Below are positions 17,283-25,238 of a stretch of DNA of 32,017 nucleotides, one piece after another. The first letter of the stretch is position 1. Every line of letters begins with the position of its first letter. Where the stretch lies: positions 13,886-45,902 of the forward strand of contig JAHEDT010000023.1 in NCBI GenBank assembly GCA_024641085.1, read 5' to 3'. This stretch comes from Geobacteraceae bacterium (lineage in GTDB: Bacteria; Desulfobacterota; Desulfuromonadia; Desulfuromonadales; BM103). Both the position numbers and the translations under genes were made by a program. The notes under the pieces are model-generated. The model made no database searches. It was given only the letters and a program-made list of their open reading frames with translations, and was not told the origin of the DNA.

Positions 17283-18479
17283 CACCACGTACTTGAGATA
17301 ATGTCCCTCGGGGAAATGGGCCATGAAAGGGAAGTCTTCCGCTTGGCCAGTGACGCTGACGACCTGCAGCTGACGACCGGCGGCCAGGCTGCCCTTGCGC
17401 AACTCCTTGAGATAGTCCGCCAGAACCATCTTCTGCAGATTCGACGATGTCACCAGCAGGCCGTTCGGGGCGAGCAGCCGCAGGGATTTCTGTACCAGTT
17501 CCGCGGTACCGCCAGCCGTGGTGAAGCGGCTCTGGCGGGTGGTTGAAAAACTGGGGGGGTCCATAAAGACCGTGTCGAAGCAGCGGCCCATCTTGGCCAG
17601 TTGGTCGAGCACCATGAAGCAGTCTCCGGTGATGAACTCGTGATTGGCGGGTTCAATGTCATTGAGACTGAAGTTTTCCTGCGCCCAGTCCAGGTAGCGG
17701 CCGGACGCATCGACACTGGTCACCTGCACGGCACCTCCGGCCGCAGCCGCCACGGAAAAGGCGCCGGTATAGGCGAACAGGTTGAGGACCCGGCAGCCGG
17801 CAGCCTGGCGGCGAAATTCCAGGCGGTTGTTCCGTTGATCGTGAAACAACCCGGTGTGCAGATCTTTGACTAGGTCGACACGGTAAAGCAGGCCGTTCTC
17901 GCGCACGACCAGTTTATGCGGCGCCGGCTTTCCGGCCAAAAGACGCCCCTGGGGCGGCCGGGTGTTTTTCCCGGCGTCAAGCTTGCGCGTCTCCTGCGGT
18001 CGGTATTTGCCATAAATCCCCAGCGGTGCGTAGACGTCCTGGAGGGCTGCGGTCAGCAGCGGCAGATAGCGTTCCCAGGCGACGGTATAATACTGGACCA
18101 TCAGGAAGTCGCCGTAACGGTCGACGGTGACACCCGGCAGGCCATCCCCTTCGGCATTCACCAGACGCAGCACGGTCGTATCACCCGGATCGATCCGAGT
18201 ACGACTGGCTTTGGCCTGCTCCAGACGGGCCAGCAGCCAGTTCCGATCCAGGGCGACCGAAGCAGCGGACAAACGCCGTGCCACGATACGGACCCCTGGG
18301 TCGTAAAGAGCGGTCCCCATGAATGTCCCGTCTTCGGCGACCAATTCTATGAGACTGCCGCATGTTCCCTGAGGCCAGCGAGAGGTGTAGCGATCGGCAA
18401 TGATCCACGGGTGGCCCAGGCTGAGCATGCGTGCGGTCTCAGGACCGATGGTGCAGCGGAGAAGTTTAGGATTGTTCAA
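17259..18479 (-). CDS. rlmI: RlmI-like 23S rRNA (cytosine-5) methyltransferase
   Basis: A SAM-dependent RNA methyltransferase of the COG1092/RlmI type, in E. coli modifying C1962 of 23S rRNA. It has an N-terminal PUA-like RNA-binding domain (LGHPWIIADRY, about 20-75), a central EEHG-like region, the SAM site NLFAYTGAFSVAAA and motif IV MDPPSFS. About 406 residues, a normal length. I start at TTG 18479 (NNPKLLRC), which has a GAGGTG ribosome site 5 nt upstream; a GTG at 18500 is possible but has none. The 3' end overlaps the convergent phosphatase-like gene by 24 nt. Exact target position in rRNA is inferred from family only. Confidence 0.85.
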   Translation of the reverse strand: MNNPKLLRCTIGPETARMLSLGHPWIIADRYTSRWPQGTCGSLIELVAEDGTFMGTALYDPGVRIVARRLSAASVALDRNWLLARLEQAKASRTRIDPGDTTVLRLVNAEGDGLPGVTVDRYGDFLMVQYYTVAWERYLPLLTAALQDVYAPLGIYGKYRPQETRKLDAGKNTRPPQGRLLAGKPAPHKLVVRENGLLYRVDLVKDLHTGLFHDQRNNRLEFRRQAAGCRVLNLFAYTGAFSVAAAAGGAVQVTSVDASGRYLDWAQENFSLNDIEPANHEFITGDCFMVLDQLAKMGRCFDTVFMDPPSFSTTRQSRFTTAGGTAELVQKSLRLLAPNGLLVTSSNLQKMVLADYLKELRKGSLAAGRQLQVVSVTGQAEDFPFMAHFPEGHYLKYVVSVVQEQV

Positions 18480-18518
18480 TTCATCACCTCGGGGAAACAC
18501 ATTGTTGGCAGAAATTTT

Positions 18519-18624
18519 AGAATACAGAAGACAGAGTACAGGAGAACGGAGTAAAACTAAATCGATTCAAAAACCAGCCGCAGGGTTTCATAGCGAACAT
18601 TCCGTATTCTGTTTTCTGTATTCT
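18519..18624. repeat. Long-armed imperfect inverted repeat
   Basis: A 21-nt arm starting AGAATACAGAAGACAG (18519-18539) and its inverted copy ending TTCTGTATTCT (18604-18624) match at 19 of 21 positions; the two differences are G-U compatible in RNA from the plus strand. The arms are separated by 64 nt. It lies between the divergent rlmI and 18661 genes. The word TACAGGATACA near 31320 is similar. Confidence 0.6.
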
Positions 18625-18660
18625 TAATATGTATCCTGTCACGGCAACATGGAGGTCCGC

Positions 18661-19299
18661 ATGACTCAAGCAGAGAAAACCAAGGGGGCGCAACATATCG
18701 AGCAGCTCATGCAGCAGCTGCCGCCCGACTCGGAACGTTACCAGGTCCTCGCCACGGCAAAGCAGTTCAAATCATCCTGGGTTGAGTTGGGCGAATGGCT
18801 GGCAAGAGTCAGTAACAGCAGGCGTTTCGCCGAATGGGGCTTTACGACCTTCGAAGAATATTGTACCAGGGAAGTCCGCATCCGTAGCCAGACGGCAGAA
18901 AAGCTGCTGCTCGCCTTCCGCTTCCTCGAGCGCAGGGAGCCGGGACTTCTGGAGCGCAAAGCGGGGCGTCCCCTGCCTGATTATCGTTCGGTGGACCTGC
19001 TCCGACAGGCCGACGAACAAGAGCATTTCAGCATGGCGGAGTACAGTGAATTGCGCCAGGCCGCGATTGAAGAAGAACGCAGCCACCCCGCACTGGCCAG
19101 GCAGTTTCGCGACATGGCACACGGTCACCGGCCGGAGCTGAAGACGCTGCATCAGCACCGTAACGCCCTCCTGGCCGCCAAACGTCTGTCGACCAGTCTG
19201 CAGGAGATTGCCGATGTGCCTGGCCACCTGGTGCAGGCGCTGGACCAGCTGGTGGATTATCTCGAAGCGAGCCAAGCGCACCGCGAAGACGGAAATTAG
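18661..19299 (+). CDS. Unrecognised 212-residue alpha-helical protein
   Basis: I do not recognise a named family. The protein is cytoplasmic (no signal or membrane segment), mostly helical and charged, with a central part FAEWGFTTFEEYCTREVRIRSQTAEKLL (written here in pieces: FAEWGFTTFEEYC, then REVRIRSQTAEKLL) that resembles the helical, HTH-like proteins found beside DNA-binding regulators; the tail (TSLQEIADVPGHL, ALDQLVDYLEAS) looks like a short coiled coil. The ATG at 18661 follows GGAGG; a start 12 nt earlier precedes that site and is unlikely. It stands alone between a repeat and a hairpin at 19387. A role in nucleic-acid binding is a guess only. Confidence 0.7.
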   Translation: MTQAEKTKGAQHIEQLMQQLPPDSERYQVLATAKQFKSSWVELGEWLARVSNSRRFAEWGFTTFEEYCTREVRIRSQTAEKLLLAFRFLERREPGLLERKAGRPLPDYRSVDLLRQADEQEHFSMAEYSELRQAAIEEERSHPALARQFRDMAHGHRPELKTLHQHRNALLAAKRLSTSLQEIADVPGHLVQALDQLVDYLEASQAHREDGN

Positions 19300-19386
19300 C
19301 GGGGGCCCCTCCGGAATCGCCCGATGGGCGCGATGCAGTTATCATAAGTGGGACGAGCGTAAAGCCAGACAACTTTACTCACATAG

Positions 19387-19419
19387 CCAAGGGCAGCCCC
19401 GCATCGGGGCTGCCCTTGG
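19387..19419. terminator. Strong hairpin between convergent genes
   Basis: CCAAGGGCAGCCCCG (19387-19401) pairs perfectly with CGGGGCTGCCCTTGG (19405-19419), a 15-bp GC-rich stem with a 3-nt loop. No long T-run on either side. It lies 3 nt from the stop of the DJ-1 gene and about 90 nt after the 212-residue gene, so it probably shields both. Confidence 0.65.
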
Positions 19420-19422
19420 TGT

Positions 19423-20004
19423 TCAGAGCGTAATGCGGGTCCCGAGCAGTTCGAGGAATCTGGACAGCCATACGGGGTGTGCCGGCCAGGCAGGAGCAGT
19501 CACCAGATTGCCTTCAACATGGGCCTGGTCGACCGGAATGTCGATGTAACGGCCACCGGCGCAGTTAACATCCGGGCCGACGGCCGGATAGGCACTGCAT
19601 TCACGGCCCTTGAGCACCCCGGCGGCAGCCAGCAGTTGGGCCCCGTGACAGACGGCGGCGATCGGCTTGCCGGCCGTGGCGAAATGCCGGACCATGTCGA
19701 GAACAACCGGGTTGAGGCGGATATATTCCGGAGCCCGGCCGCCGGGGATCACCAGGGCATCGTAGTCCTTGGCCTGAATGGCGGCGAAGCTGGCGTTGAG
19801 GGTGAAGTTATGCCCAGGCTTCTCGCTGTAGGTCTGATCGCCCTCGAAATCGTGGACCGCCGTGCGGACCGTGTCGCCGGCCTGCTTGTCCGGACAGACC
19901 GCCGCAACATGGTGGCCCACCATCTGTAGGGCCTGGAAGGGGACCATCACCTCGTAATCCTCAACGAAATCTCCGACCAGCATCAGAATCTGCTTCGCAC
20001 CCAT
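19423..20004 (-). CDS. DJ-1/PfpI family protein, plant DJ-1D-like (possible glyoxalase III or deglycase)
   Basis: A 193-residue single-domain member of the DJ-1/PfpI superfamily. The nucleophile elbow AVCHGAQLL places C119-H120, and E18 in [14 protein letters not shown] would be the conserved glutamate. The long matches [17 protein letters not shown], the AVHDF block and GHNFTLNA are the style of plant DJ-1D, whose domains act as glutathione-independent glyoxalase; that makes methylglyoxal or related aldehyde detoxification more likely than proteolysis. It could equally be annotated as a PfpI peptidase by routine pipelines. The ATG at 20004 has an excellent AAGGAG site. Monocistronic, ending at the 19387 hairpin. 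Confidence 0.85.
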   Translation of the reverse strand: MGAKQILMLVGDFVEDYEVMVPFQALQMVGHHVAAVCPDKQAGDTVRTAVHDFEGDQTYSEKPGHNFTLNASFAAIQAKDYDALVIPGGRAPEYIRLNPVVLDMVRHFATAGKPIAAVCHGAQLLAAAGVLKGRECSAYPAVGPDVNCAGGRYIDIPVDQAHVEGNLVTAPAWPAHPVWLSRFLELLGTRITL

Positions 20005-20120
20005 AGTTATCTCCTTTGCAAACCTTGCGGCAAAAGGTCGCGCCCCCCGGGACGCAACGGACGTATCTATTCTACCAGGAGGCAGCCTGGCTAGCCATGA
20101 GTCTGGGGCCCTTTTACGAC

Positions 20121-20159
20121 AAAAAACAGGGGCGCCCCCTGCAGAAAGGGGCGCCCCTG
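20121..20159 (-). terminator. Intrinsic terminator of slyD
   Basis: On the minus strand CAGGGGCGCCCC pairs with GGGGCGCCCCTG around a 9-nt loop and is followed by six T. It lies 27 nt after the slyD stop. Confidence 0.9.
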
Positions 20160-20185
20160 TGCTGTACCGCTTAACCCATTTCGGG

Positions 20186-20668
20186 TCAGAGAATCTCGAC
20201 CAGCTCCAGTTCGAAGGTCAGGGCTTCCCCGGCCAGGGGGTGGTTGGCGTCAAGGGTGACCTCGGCATCATCGACTTCGATCACCGTAACCACCATGCTG
20301 TCACCGTCATCGTTGACCAGTTCGAAGTCGTCGCCGACCGCCGGGTTGATATCAGCCGGGAACTGGCTGCGAGGGACAATGGAGATCATCTCCTCGTCGT
20401 ATTCGCCGAAGGCGTCGTCAGCCGCGATGGTCAAGGTCTTTCGGTCGCCCGGCGACATGCCGACCAGGGCCGCTTCGATCTGCGGGAAGAACTGCTCGGT
20501 CCCGACCTCCAACTCCATTGGGCCGTGTGCGCTACCACAGCCGCAGCCGTCATCTTCACACACATCGCTTTCGTATGTCGTATCAAATACGGTGCCGTCT
20601 TCCAGGGTCCCGTTAAAATTGAACTTGACCCGGTCACCCGGTTTCACCTGTTGAATTGCCTGTCCCAT
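20186..20668 (-). CDS. slyD: SlyD-like FKBP-type peptidyl-prolyl isomerase with a Cys-rich insert
   Basis: A 160-residue cytoplasmic FKBP with an inserted chaperone (IF) flap, the SlyD layout. FKBP parts: [18 protein letters not shown] at the N terminus and [17 protein letters not shown] at the C terminus; between them [11 protein letters not shown] and the IF domain from AFGEYDEE to about VTVIEV. Between the two N-terminal FKBP strands there is an unusual segment with C37, C42 and C44 followed by H48, then GPMELEVG. E. coli SlyD instead carries a His/Cys-rich metal-binding tail, which this protein lacks. The ATG at 20668 has AAAGGA at good distance; a GTG five codons earlier precedes that site. 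Confidence 0.9.
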   Translation of the reverse strand: MGQAIQQVKPGDRVKFNFNGTLEDGTVFDTTYESDVCEDDGCGCGSAHGPMELEVGTEQFFPQIEAALVGMSPGDRKTLTIAADDAFGEYDEEMISIVPRSQFPADINPAVGDDFELVNDDGDSMVVTVIEVDDAEVTLDANHPLAGEALTFELELVEIL

Positions 20669-20972
20669 GCTGAATCCTTTCACGTTCGCTTGAGTTGATA
20701 AAGTTGCGCACTGTTATCACAGCAGGACACGGATGACAAGAGGATAAAAAAAGTCAGGATCATCCCGGACAGTCGGGATAACCCGAATGCCGCACCCGCC
20801 TGGGGCATGGACGCGCAGCCCAAGCCGGGGTCTGGGAGAAAAGTGCTACCCCTGAGGAGGTGAAGATTAAGAATCGTCTTGCCAAGTTGCATCAGATGCT
20901 TTAAAAAGCCCCATCAATAAACACTTTTCTTGGTAAAAGGCCCTTTTCCTGACAAGCATTTTCCAAAACTGG
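20669..20972. other. Non-coding region upstream of slyD
   Basis: About 300 bases between the divergent slyD and methyltransferase genes. It contains an ATCCCG/CGGGAT inverted repeat (20762-20779) and, on the minus strand about 60 nt before slyD, a TTGTCA-like -35 with only a weak -10. A minus-strand open frame at 20680-20892 has no ribosome site and is not called. Confidence 0.5.
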
Positions 20973-20981
20973 TGTTATAAT
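20973..20981 (+). promoter_or_regulatory. Extended -10 promoter of the methyltransferase gene
   Basis: TGTTATAAT: a consensus -10 with the TGn extension, which can work without a good -35. Start of transcription about 20 nt before the ATG. Confidence 0.55.
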
Positions 20982-21008
20982 CGGTTGTCTATCAAGCAGG
21001 AGGCTGCA

Positions 21009-21797
21009 ATGACGCGTGAGTTCAAAAACAAAGTCAGGGAACAGTTCGGCCGTGCGGCTGACGGCTATATCCACGACAAGGGATTTGCCACCGGCGACGA
21101 CCTGGAAATGATGGTTCGCCTGCTGCAGCCGATGCCTGATGACAACATGCTCGATGTCGCCTGCGGCGGCGGTCATACGGCCCTGCGCTTTTCGCCGCTG
21201 GTACGCAGCGTCGTCGCATCGGACCTGACCATGGTCATGCTGAAAAAGGCCCAGGAGTATATCAGTGAAGAAGGCGGTGTCGACAATATCACCTTCCGCG
21301 AGGCCGACGCTGAAGATCTCCCTTTTCCCGCCGGCGCCTTCACGCTGCTGACCTGCCGCGTCGCACCGCATCATTTTCCCGATGTCGCCCGGGCTCTGAG
21401 CGAGTTTCACCGCGTGCTGAGGCGCGGTGGCCGCATCGCCATCGTCGATACGGTACTCCCCAACGATCCGGAGATTGCCGAGTGGTACCAGGCTATGGAA
21501 AAGATGCGCGACCCGACCCATATCCAGGCTTACACCGAAACGGCATGGCGCGAAATGGTGCAGGAAGCAGGTTTTATCCTGCACGAAACGGTGGTCATCC
21601 CCAAGACTCATGATTTTCCCACCTGGGCAAAACGGGCCGGTCTGAACCGCGACGGCATGGCCAAACTGAACAAGTTCTTCGTAGATGCTCCTGACAAGGT
21701 GCAGGACTATTTCCAGATCGAAACTTTTGCCGGCGAGGTCGAAGCCTACACGGATCGCAAGCTGCTGATTCATGCCAGCCGCCCGCCGAAAAAATAA
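21009..21797 (+). CDS. Class I SAM-dependent methyltransferase, UbiE/type 11-like
   Basis: A 262-residue Rossmann-fold methyltransferase. The SAM site is LDVACGGGHTALRF (motif I, about residues 42-55), followed by the acidic residue in ASDLT (motif II), READAEDLPFPAGAF (motif III/IV) and VLRRGGRIAIVDT (post-motif). The general pattern is that of methyltransferase domain 11/UbiE-like proteins that act on small molecules such as quinones or lipids; the substrate here cannot be named. The C-terminal part (HDFPTWAKRAGLN to DYFQIETFAGE) has the look of the substrate cap seen in several such proteins. The ATG at 21009 follows AGGAGG; the frame extends further upstream without a ribosome site. Monocistronic: own promoter and terminator. 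Confidence 0.85.
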   Translation: MTREFKNKVREQFGRAADGYIHDKGFATGDDLEMMVRLLQPMPDDNMLDVACGGGHTALRFSPLVRSVVASDLTMVMLKKAQEYISEEGGVDNITFREADAEDLPFPAGAFTLLTCRVAPHHFPDVARALSEFHRVLRRGGRIAIVDTVLPNDPEIAEWYQAMEKMRDPTHIQAYTETAWREMVQEAGFILHETVVIPKTHDFPTWAKRAGLNRDGMAKLNKFFVDAPDKVQDYFQIETFAGEVEAYTDRKLLIHASRPPKK

Positions 21798-21827
21798 TCA
21801 ACCCACCACACCTCACCAAAACTCTTC

Positions 21828-21862
21828 AGTCGCTCCGGTCTTCCGGGGCGACTTTTTCTTTA
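21828..21862 (+). terminator. Intrinsic terminator after the methyltransferase gene
   Basis: AGTCGCTCCGG (21828-21838) pairs with CCGGGGCGACT (21843-21853; one G-U pair) around TCTT, followed by TTTTTCTTT. Confidence 0.88.
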
Positions 21863-21863
21863 G

Positions 21864-21903
21864 GCCTCCAGCTTACAGCCCGACAGCTTAAAGCTTACAG
21901 CTG
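21864..21903. repeat. CAGCTTACAGC-type short repeat tract
   Basis: Repeats of CCAGCTTACAG, GACAGCTTAAAG and CTTACAGCTGAC within 40 bases. Similar in style to 15326-15410. It ends about 50 nt before the LolA-like start codon, so the promoter of the following operon must lie inside or next to it. Confidence 0.55.
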
Positions 21904-21952
21904 ACTTTATGCTATGCTTATTACGGATCGAGACCATCCGCTAGGGGGAAAA

Positions 21953-22708
21953 ATGATCCTGATTCACCGCAAAAAAATACTCACCTGCCTGACCACAATG
22001 CTCTGTCTGGTGCTCTTTTCGGGCCCGGTGCTGGCGCTGGATGTCCAGTCCCTGATCCGAGAGATCGAGCAGCAGTACATGGGGGCGTCGTCACAGGCCA
22101 AGACCACCATGCAGGTCAGAACAGCCAACTGGGAGAGGACCCTGGAGATGGAAGCGTGGTCGCTGGGGCGCGATTACTTTCTGATCCGCATTCTCGAACC
22201 GGCCAAAGAACGTGACGTCGCTACGCTGAAAAGGAACCGTGAAGTCTGGAATTATCTCCCCAAGGTCGATCGCGTCATCAAGGTCCCACCGTCCATGATG
22301 GGCGGCAGTTGGATGGGCAGTCACATCACCAATGACGACCTGGTCAAGGCCAACCATATCGACGAAGAATACCAGCTCCGCCTGCTCGAAGAGTCTGCGA
22401 CGCATTTTGTCGTGGAATGCCTGCCCAAGCCCGAGGCAGCGGTTGTCTGGGGGAAAATTATCTACCGGGTCCGCAAACAGCCCCAGGTGCCGGAGCAGGT
22501 CGACTACTACGACGAGGAGATGGTCCGAGTCCGCGAGATTCATTTTGACCAAATTCATCAGATCGGCGATCGTATCGTCCCGCTGCGCCTGACCGTACTC
22601 CCCCTGGAGAAACCCGGCGAAACGACCATTTTCCACTACCGGGAACTGGTCTACGACCTGCCCCTGGAGGAGTCTTTCTTCTCACTACGCAACCTCAAAC
22701 AGCCTTGA
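21953..22708 (+). CDS. LolA-like outer-membrane lipoprotein-sorting protein
   Basis: A 251-residue exported protein of the LolA/LolB-like fold (the group often called outer membrane lipoprotein-sorting protein). Signal peptide at about 1-29 (KKILTCLTTMLCLVLF, cleavage near VLA-LD). The mature part shows the half-barrel strand pattern and the conserved words ILEPAKERDVATLKRN, VWNYLPKVDRVIKVPPSMM and GSWMGSHITNDDLVK. In this family it is expected to carry a lipid-modified or lipidic cargo across the periplasm. It heads a five-gene plus-strand cassette with two permeases, an ATPase and a beta-barrel. The ATG at 21953 has an AGGGGGAA site. General LolA of lipoprotein transport usually lacks such a dedicated permease operon, so a specialised cargo is inferred. 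Confidence 0.82.
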   Translation: MILIHRKKILTCLTTMLCLVLFSGPVLALDVQSLIREIEQQYMGASSQAKTTMQVRTANWERTLEMEAWSLGRDYFLIRILEPAKERDVATLKRNREVWNYLPKVDRVIKVPPSMMGGSWMGSHITNDDLVKANHIDEEYQLRLLEESATHFVVECLPKPEAAVVWGKIIYRVRKQPQVPEQVDYYDEEMVRVREIHFDQIHQIGDRIVPLRLTVLPLEKPGETTIFHYRELVYDLPLEESFFSLRNLKQP

Positions 22709-22710
22709 CC

Positions 22711-23934
22711 ATGCTTCTGACCCTGGCCTACCGCAATCTGTGGCGCAACCAGCGGCGCACTCTGCTCACCCTCTCGGCGATGGTGGTCTCGGCAGCCCTG
22801 CTGATTCTGGCGCTCGGCGTTTTCTCCGGGATGTTCAAGGACATGCTGGCGTCGGCAACCGAACAGTACTATGGCCACCTGGTCCTTGCCCAGCCTGGGT
22901 ACCACCTGCGCCGCGACCTGTTTGCCTCGCTGCCGGCCGAACTCGTCGATCTGCCGGCGCTCAGGGACGCCCCCGAGATTTCCGGGCGATCGCCGCGTCT
23001 GCGCAGCTTTGGCCTGCTGTCGCGGCGTGACACCAGTCAACCGGTTGAACTGCTCGGCATCATCCCCGAGTTGGAGCAGCAGGTCACGTCACTGCAGCAT
23101 GAACTGACCGCAGGTCGGTATCCGGCCGCCGAAGACCTCAATGCGGCCCTGATCGGCCAGGGCCTTGCGCACAAGTTGAAGGTGCAACCGGGCGACGAAC
23201 TGGTCTTTGTCACCCAGGCAGCCGACGGCTCCATCGGCAACGACCTGCTGGTCGTAAGCGGCATCTTCGCCACCGGCGACAGCAGGCACGACAACAACCT
23301 GGTGCTGGCACCGCTGCCCTGGCTGCAGCAGGTGCTGGTGCAGCCAGGGCGCATCCACGAAGTCGCCATGCGGGTCAACGATCCGATGAACGCGGCACAG
23401 GTCGCCAGCCGGCTCACCCCTCTTCTGCCCGACCACCTCAAGCTCCTCGATTGGGGCATCCTGCTGCCGGAAATGCGCGAGGTCATCGCAGCATACGATG
23501 TCAGCCGCATGATCATCGTCACAATCCTCTACCTGGCGACCGGCCTGGGAATCCTCAACACCTTCTTCATGTCGGTCATGGAGCGGACTCGCGAGTTCGG
23601 CATCCTCATGGCCCAGGGGATGCGCCCGTGGGCCATTCGCGGCCTGGTACTGCTTGAGACCCTGCTGCTGGGCAGTATCGCACTGACCGTCGGCCTGCTG
23701 TGCGGGGCCCTGATGACGCTTTACATGCAACAGGTCGGTATCGACCTGGCCGGGTATATCACGCCGGTCACCTATGCCGGCGGCACCATCCTGCCGCGCC
23801 TGCATGCGGTTTTCGAACCAGGCAACTTCGCGGTCCCCGCCGGAATGCTGCTGCTCGTCAGCCTGTTCGCCGGTTTTCTTCCAGCCAACCGGGCGGCGCG
23901 CCTCAACCCGGTCGCCGCAGTACGAGAAGACTGA
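22711..23934 (+). CDS. ABC transporter permease, LolC/LolE/MacB type (first paralogue)
   Basis: A 408-residue inner-membrane permease with the type VII ABC layout: an N-terminal amphipathic start YRNLWRNQRRTL, first helix at about 20-42, a large periplasmic domain (about 50-265), then three C-terminal helices (about 270-390). The coupling segment SVMERTREFGILMAQGMRPW after the second helix contacts the ATPase. Such transporters do not move cargo through a pore but extract it from the outer leaflet by mechanotransmission. The ATG lies 2 nt after the LolA-like stop and the stop TGA overlaps the start of the second permease (TGATG), so expression is coupled. Its likely partner is the 23934 gene, as LolC pairs with LolE. 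Confidence 0.88.
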   Translation: MLLTLAYRNLWRNQRRTLLTLSAMVVSAALLILALGVFSGMFKDMLASATEQYYGHLVLAQPGYHLRRDLFASLPAELVDLPALRDAPEISGRSPRLRSFGLLSRRDTSQPVELLGIIPELEQQVTSLQHELTAGRYPAAEDLNAALIGQGLAHKLKVQPGDELVFVTQAADGSIGNDLLVVSGIFATGDSRHDNNLVLAPLPWLQQVLVQPGRIHEVAMRVNDPMNAAQVASRLTPLLPDHLKLLDWGILLPEMREVIAAYDVSRMIIVTILYLATGLGILNTFFMSVMERTREFGILMAQGMRPWAIRGLVLLETLLLGSIALTVGLLCGALMTLYMQQVGIDLAGYITPVTYAGGTILPRLHAVFEPGNFAVPAGMLLLVSLFAGFLPANRAARLNPVAAVRED

Positions 23935-25169
23935 TGGTCGATTACCTGCACCTGGCATGGAAAAATCTCTGGCGCAACCGGCGGCGCACCATGATTACAC
24001 TGGCCGCGATCGCCTTAAGCATCATGCTGGTGCAGGCCCTGCACAATCTCTCCAATGGCGTTTATGCCGGGATGGTCGACAGTGGCGTACGAGCGGGATC
24101 AGGGCACATTGCGATCTATCAAACAGGTTACCTGGACAGCCGCGAGGAAAACCTGGACTTCGAGGATCGCAACCTGGTTGAGCTGATTACGGCATTGGAC
24201 GGTGTCGAGCAGGTTCTGCCACGCCTCTACATTCCCGCCCTGGCCCAGTCGAGCCGTGAGAGTCGCGGCGTGGTGCTGATCGGCGTGGATCCGCAGCGGG
24301 AACGCTCGATCAACCCGTTTCTCAAAACGCTGCCAGAAGATGCCATGGTCAGATCTGTGGATTCGCGCGACGCCGTAGTCGGCGCGCGCCTGCTGGAAGA
24401 ACTGCAGATCAAGCCCGGGCAAAAGTTCGTGGTCACCGCTCAAAACCGGGACGGGACCCTGCACAGCGAACTGCTGCGTGTGCGTGGTGTGGTCAGCACG
24501 GGAATGAAGGATGTCGACGGTTCCCTGATCATGGTCGGACGGGAACGGGCTGGAATGCTCACTGGCAGCACTGGTTCGGTCCATGAAGTGGCCATCATCC
24601 TGGCCGACTCCGACTCCGCGGAAACGGTCCTGGGAGAGATCACCAAGCTGCTCGACGACCACCCGGGGACCGAAGCGGTTAAATGGGAGCGTGCCATGCC
24701 GAACCTGGCCAACGCCATCAAGCTTGATTACGCCAGCCAGAAATTCATCTTCCTGATTATTCTGCTGATCGTCGCGATCGGGGTCGTCAACACCCTGCTG
24801 ATGTCGGTCATGGAGCGCATGCGCGAATTCGGTGTGATCCTCGCGCTCGGCAGCCAACCGGGGACTCTGCGTGGTATGATCCTGCTCGAAGCCCTGGTCC
24901 TCGGCCTGCTGGCGGCGGCCGTCGGCACGCTGCTCGGCACCCTGGCAACCTGGTACCTGGTCACCGTGGGCATCGACTTGGCGAGCCTGGTCCCGGAGAC
25001 CCTGGAGTTTGGCGGCGTCGTCTTCGATCCGATCATGCGGGCCAGCTGGAATCCAGGCTGGATGGCGCGGATTGCCGGCTACGTCGTCGGCCTGACCTTG
25101 CTGGCGGCACTTTACCCGGCGATCAAGGCCGGTCGCATCACTCCGGTGGAGGGGATGCGGCATCTTTGA
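23934..25169 (+). CDS. ABC transporter permease, LolC/LolE/MacB type (second paralogue)
   Basis: A 411-residue paralogue of the preceding permease: same start style (WKNLWRNRRRTM), same four-helix layout, coupling segment SVMERMREFGVILALGSQP. The periplasmic domain (about 45-270) differs clearly from the first, which argues for a heterodimer rather than a redundant duplicate. The long open frame extends 78 codons upstream inside the first permease; I take the ATG at 23934, which overlaps the stop of the first gene. Followed after a 69-nt hairpin-containing gap by the ATPase. Confidence 0.88.
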   Translation: MVDYLHLAWKNLWRNRRRTMITLAAIALSIMLVQALHNLSNGVYAGMVDSGVRAGSGHIAIYQTGYLDSREENLDFEDRNLVELITALDGVEQVLPRLYIPALAQSSRESRGVVLIGVDPQRERSINPFLKTLPEDAMVRSVDSRDAVVGARLLEELQIKPGQKFVVTAQNRDGTLHSELLRVRGVVSTGMKDVDGSLIMVGRERAGMLTGSTGSVHEVAIILADSDSAETVLGEITKLLDDHPGTEAVKWERAMPNLANAIKLDYASQKFIFLIILLIVAIGVVNTLLMSVMERMREFGVILALGSQPGTLRGMILLEALVLGLLAAAVGTLLGTLATWYLVTVGIDLASLVPETLEFGGVVFDPIMRASWNPGWMARIAGYVVGLTLLAALYPAIKAGRITPVEGMRHL

Positions 25170-25182
25170 AGCAAAAGCGGAC

Positions 25183-25219
25183 CGCGTGAGGCACGAAAAA
25201 AGCTTTTTCACACCTCGCG
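25183..25219. repeat. Hairpin-forming repeat between permease and ATPase genes
   Basis: GAAAAA/TTTTTC (25195-25209) caps a stem continued by GAGG/CCTC and CGCG/GCG, followed by GTCTGGCACCTCGG. The GAGGTGC word recurs near 27874. It is the only break in the five-gene cassette and could lower or modulate ATPase expression. Confidence 0.55.
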
Positions 25220-25238
25220 TCTGGCACCTCGGGATCCT

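Noticed and set aside
19423-20004. PfpI intracellular protease annotation
   Set aside because: The motif pattern fits plant DJ-1D glyoxalase domains better than the archaeal PfpI peptidases; kept as an alternative only.
20680-20892. Minus-strand 70-residue frame with a lipobox-like SVSC
   Set aside because: No ribosome site at any of its starts and the composition is not gene-like; it ends in the slyD upstream region.
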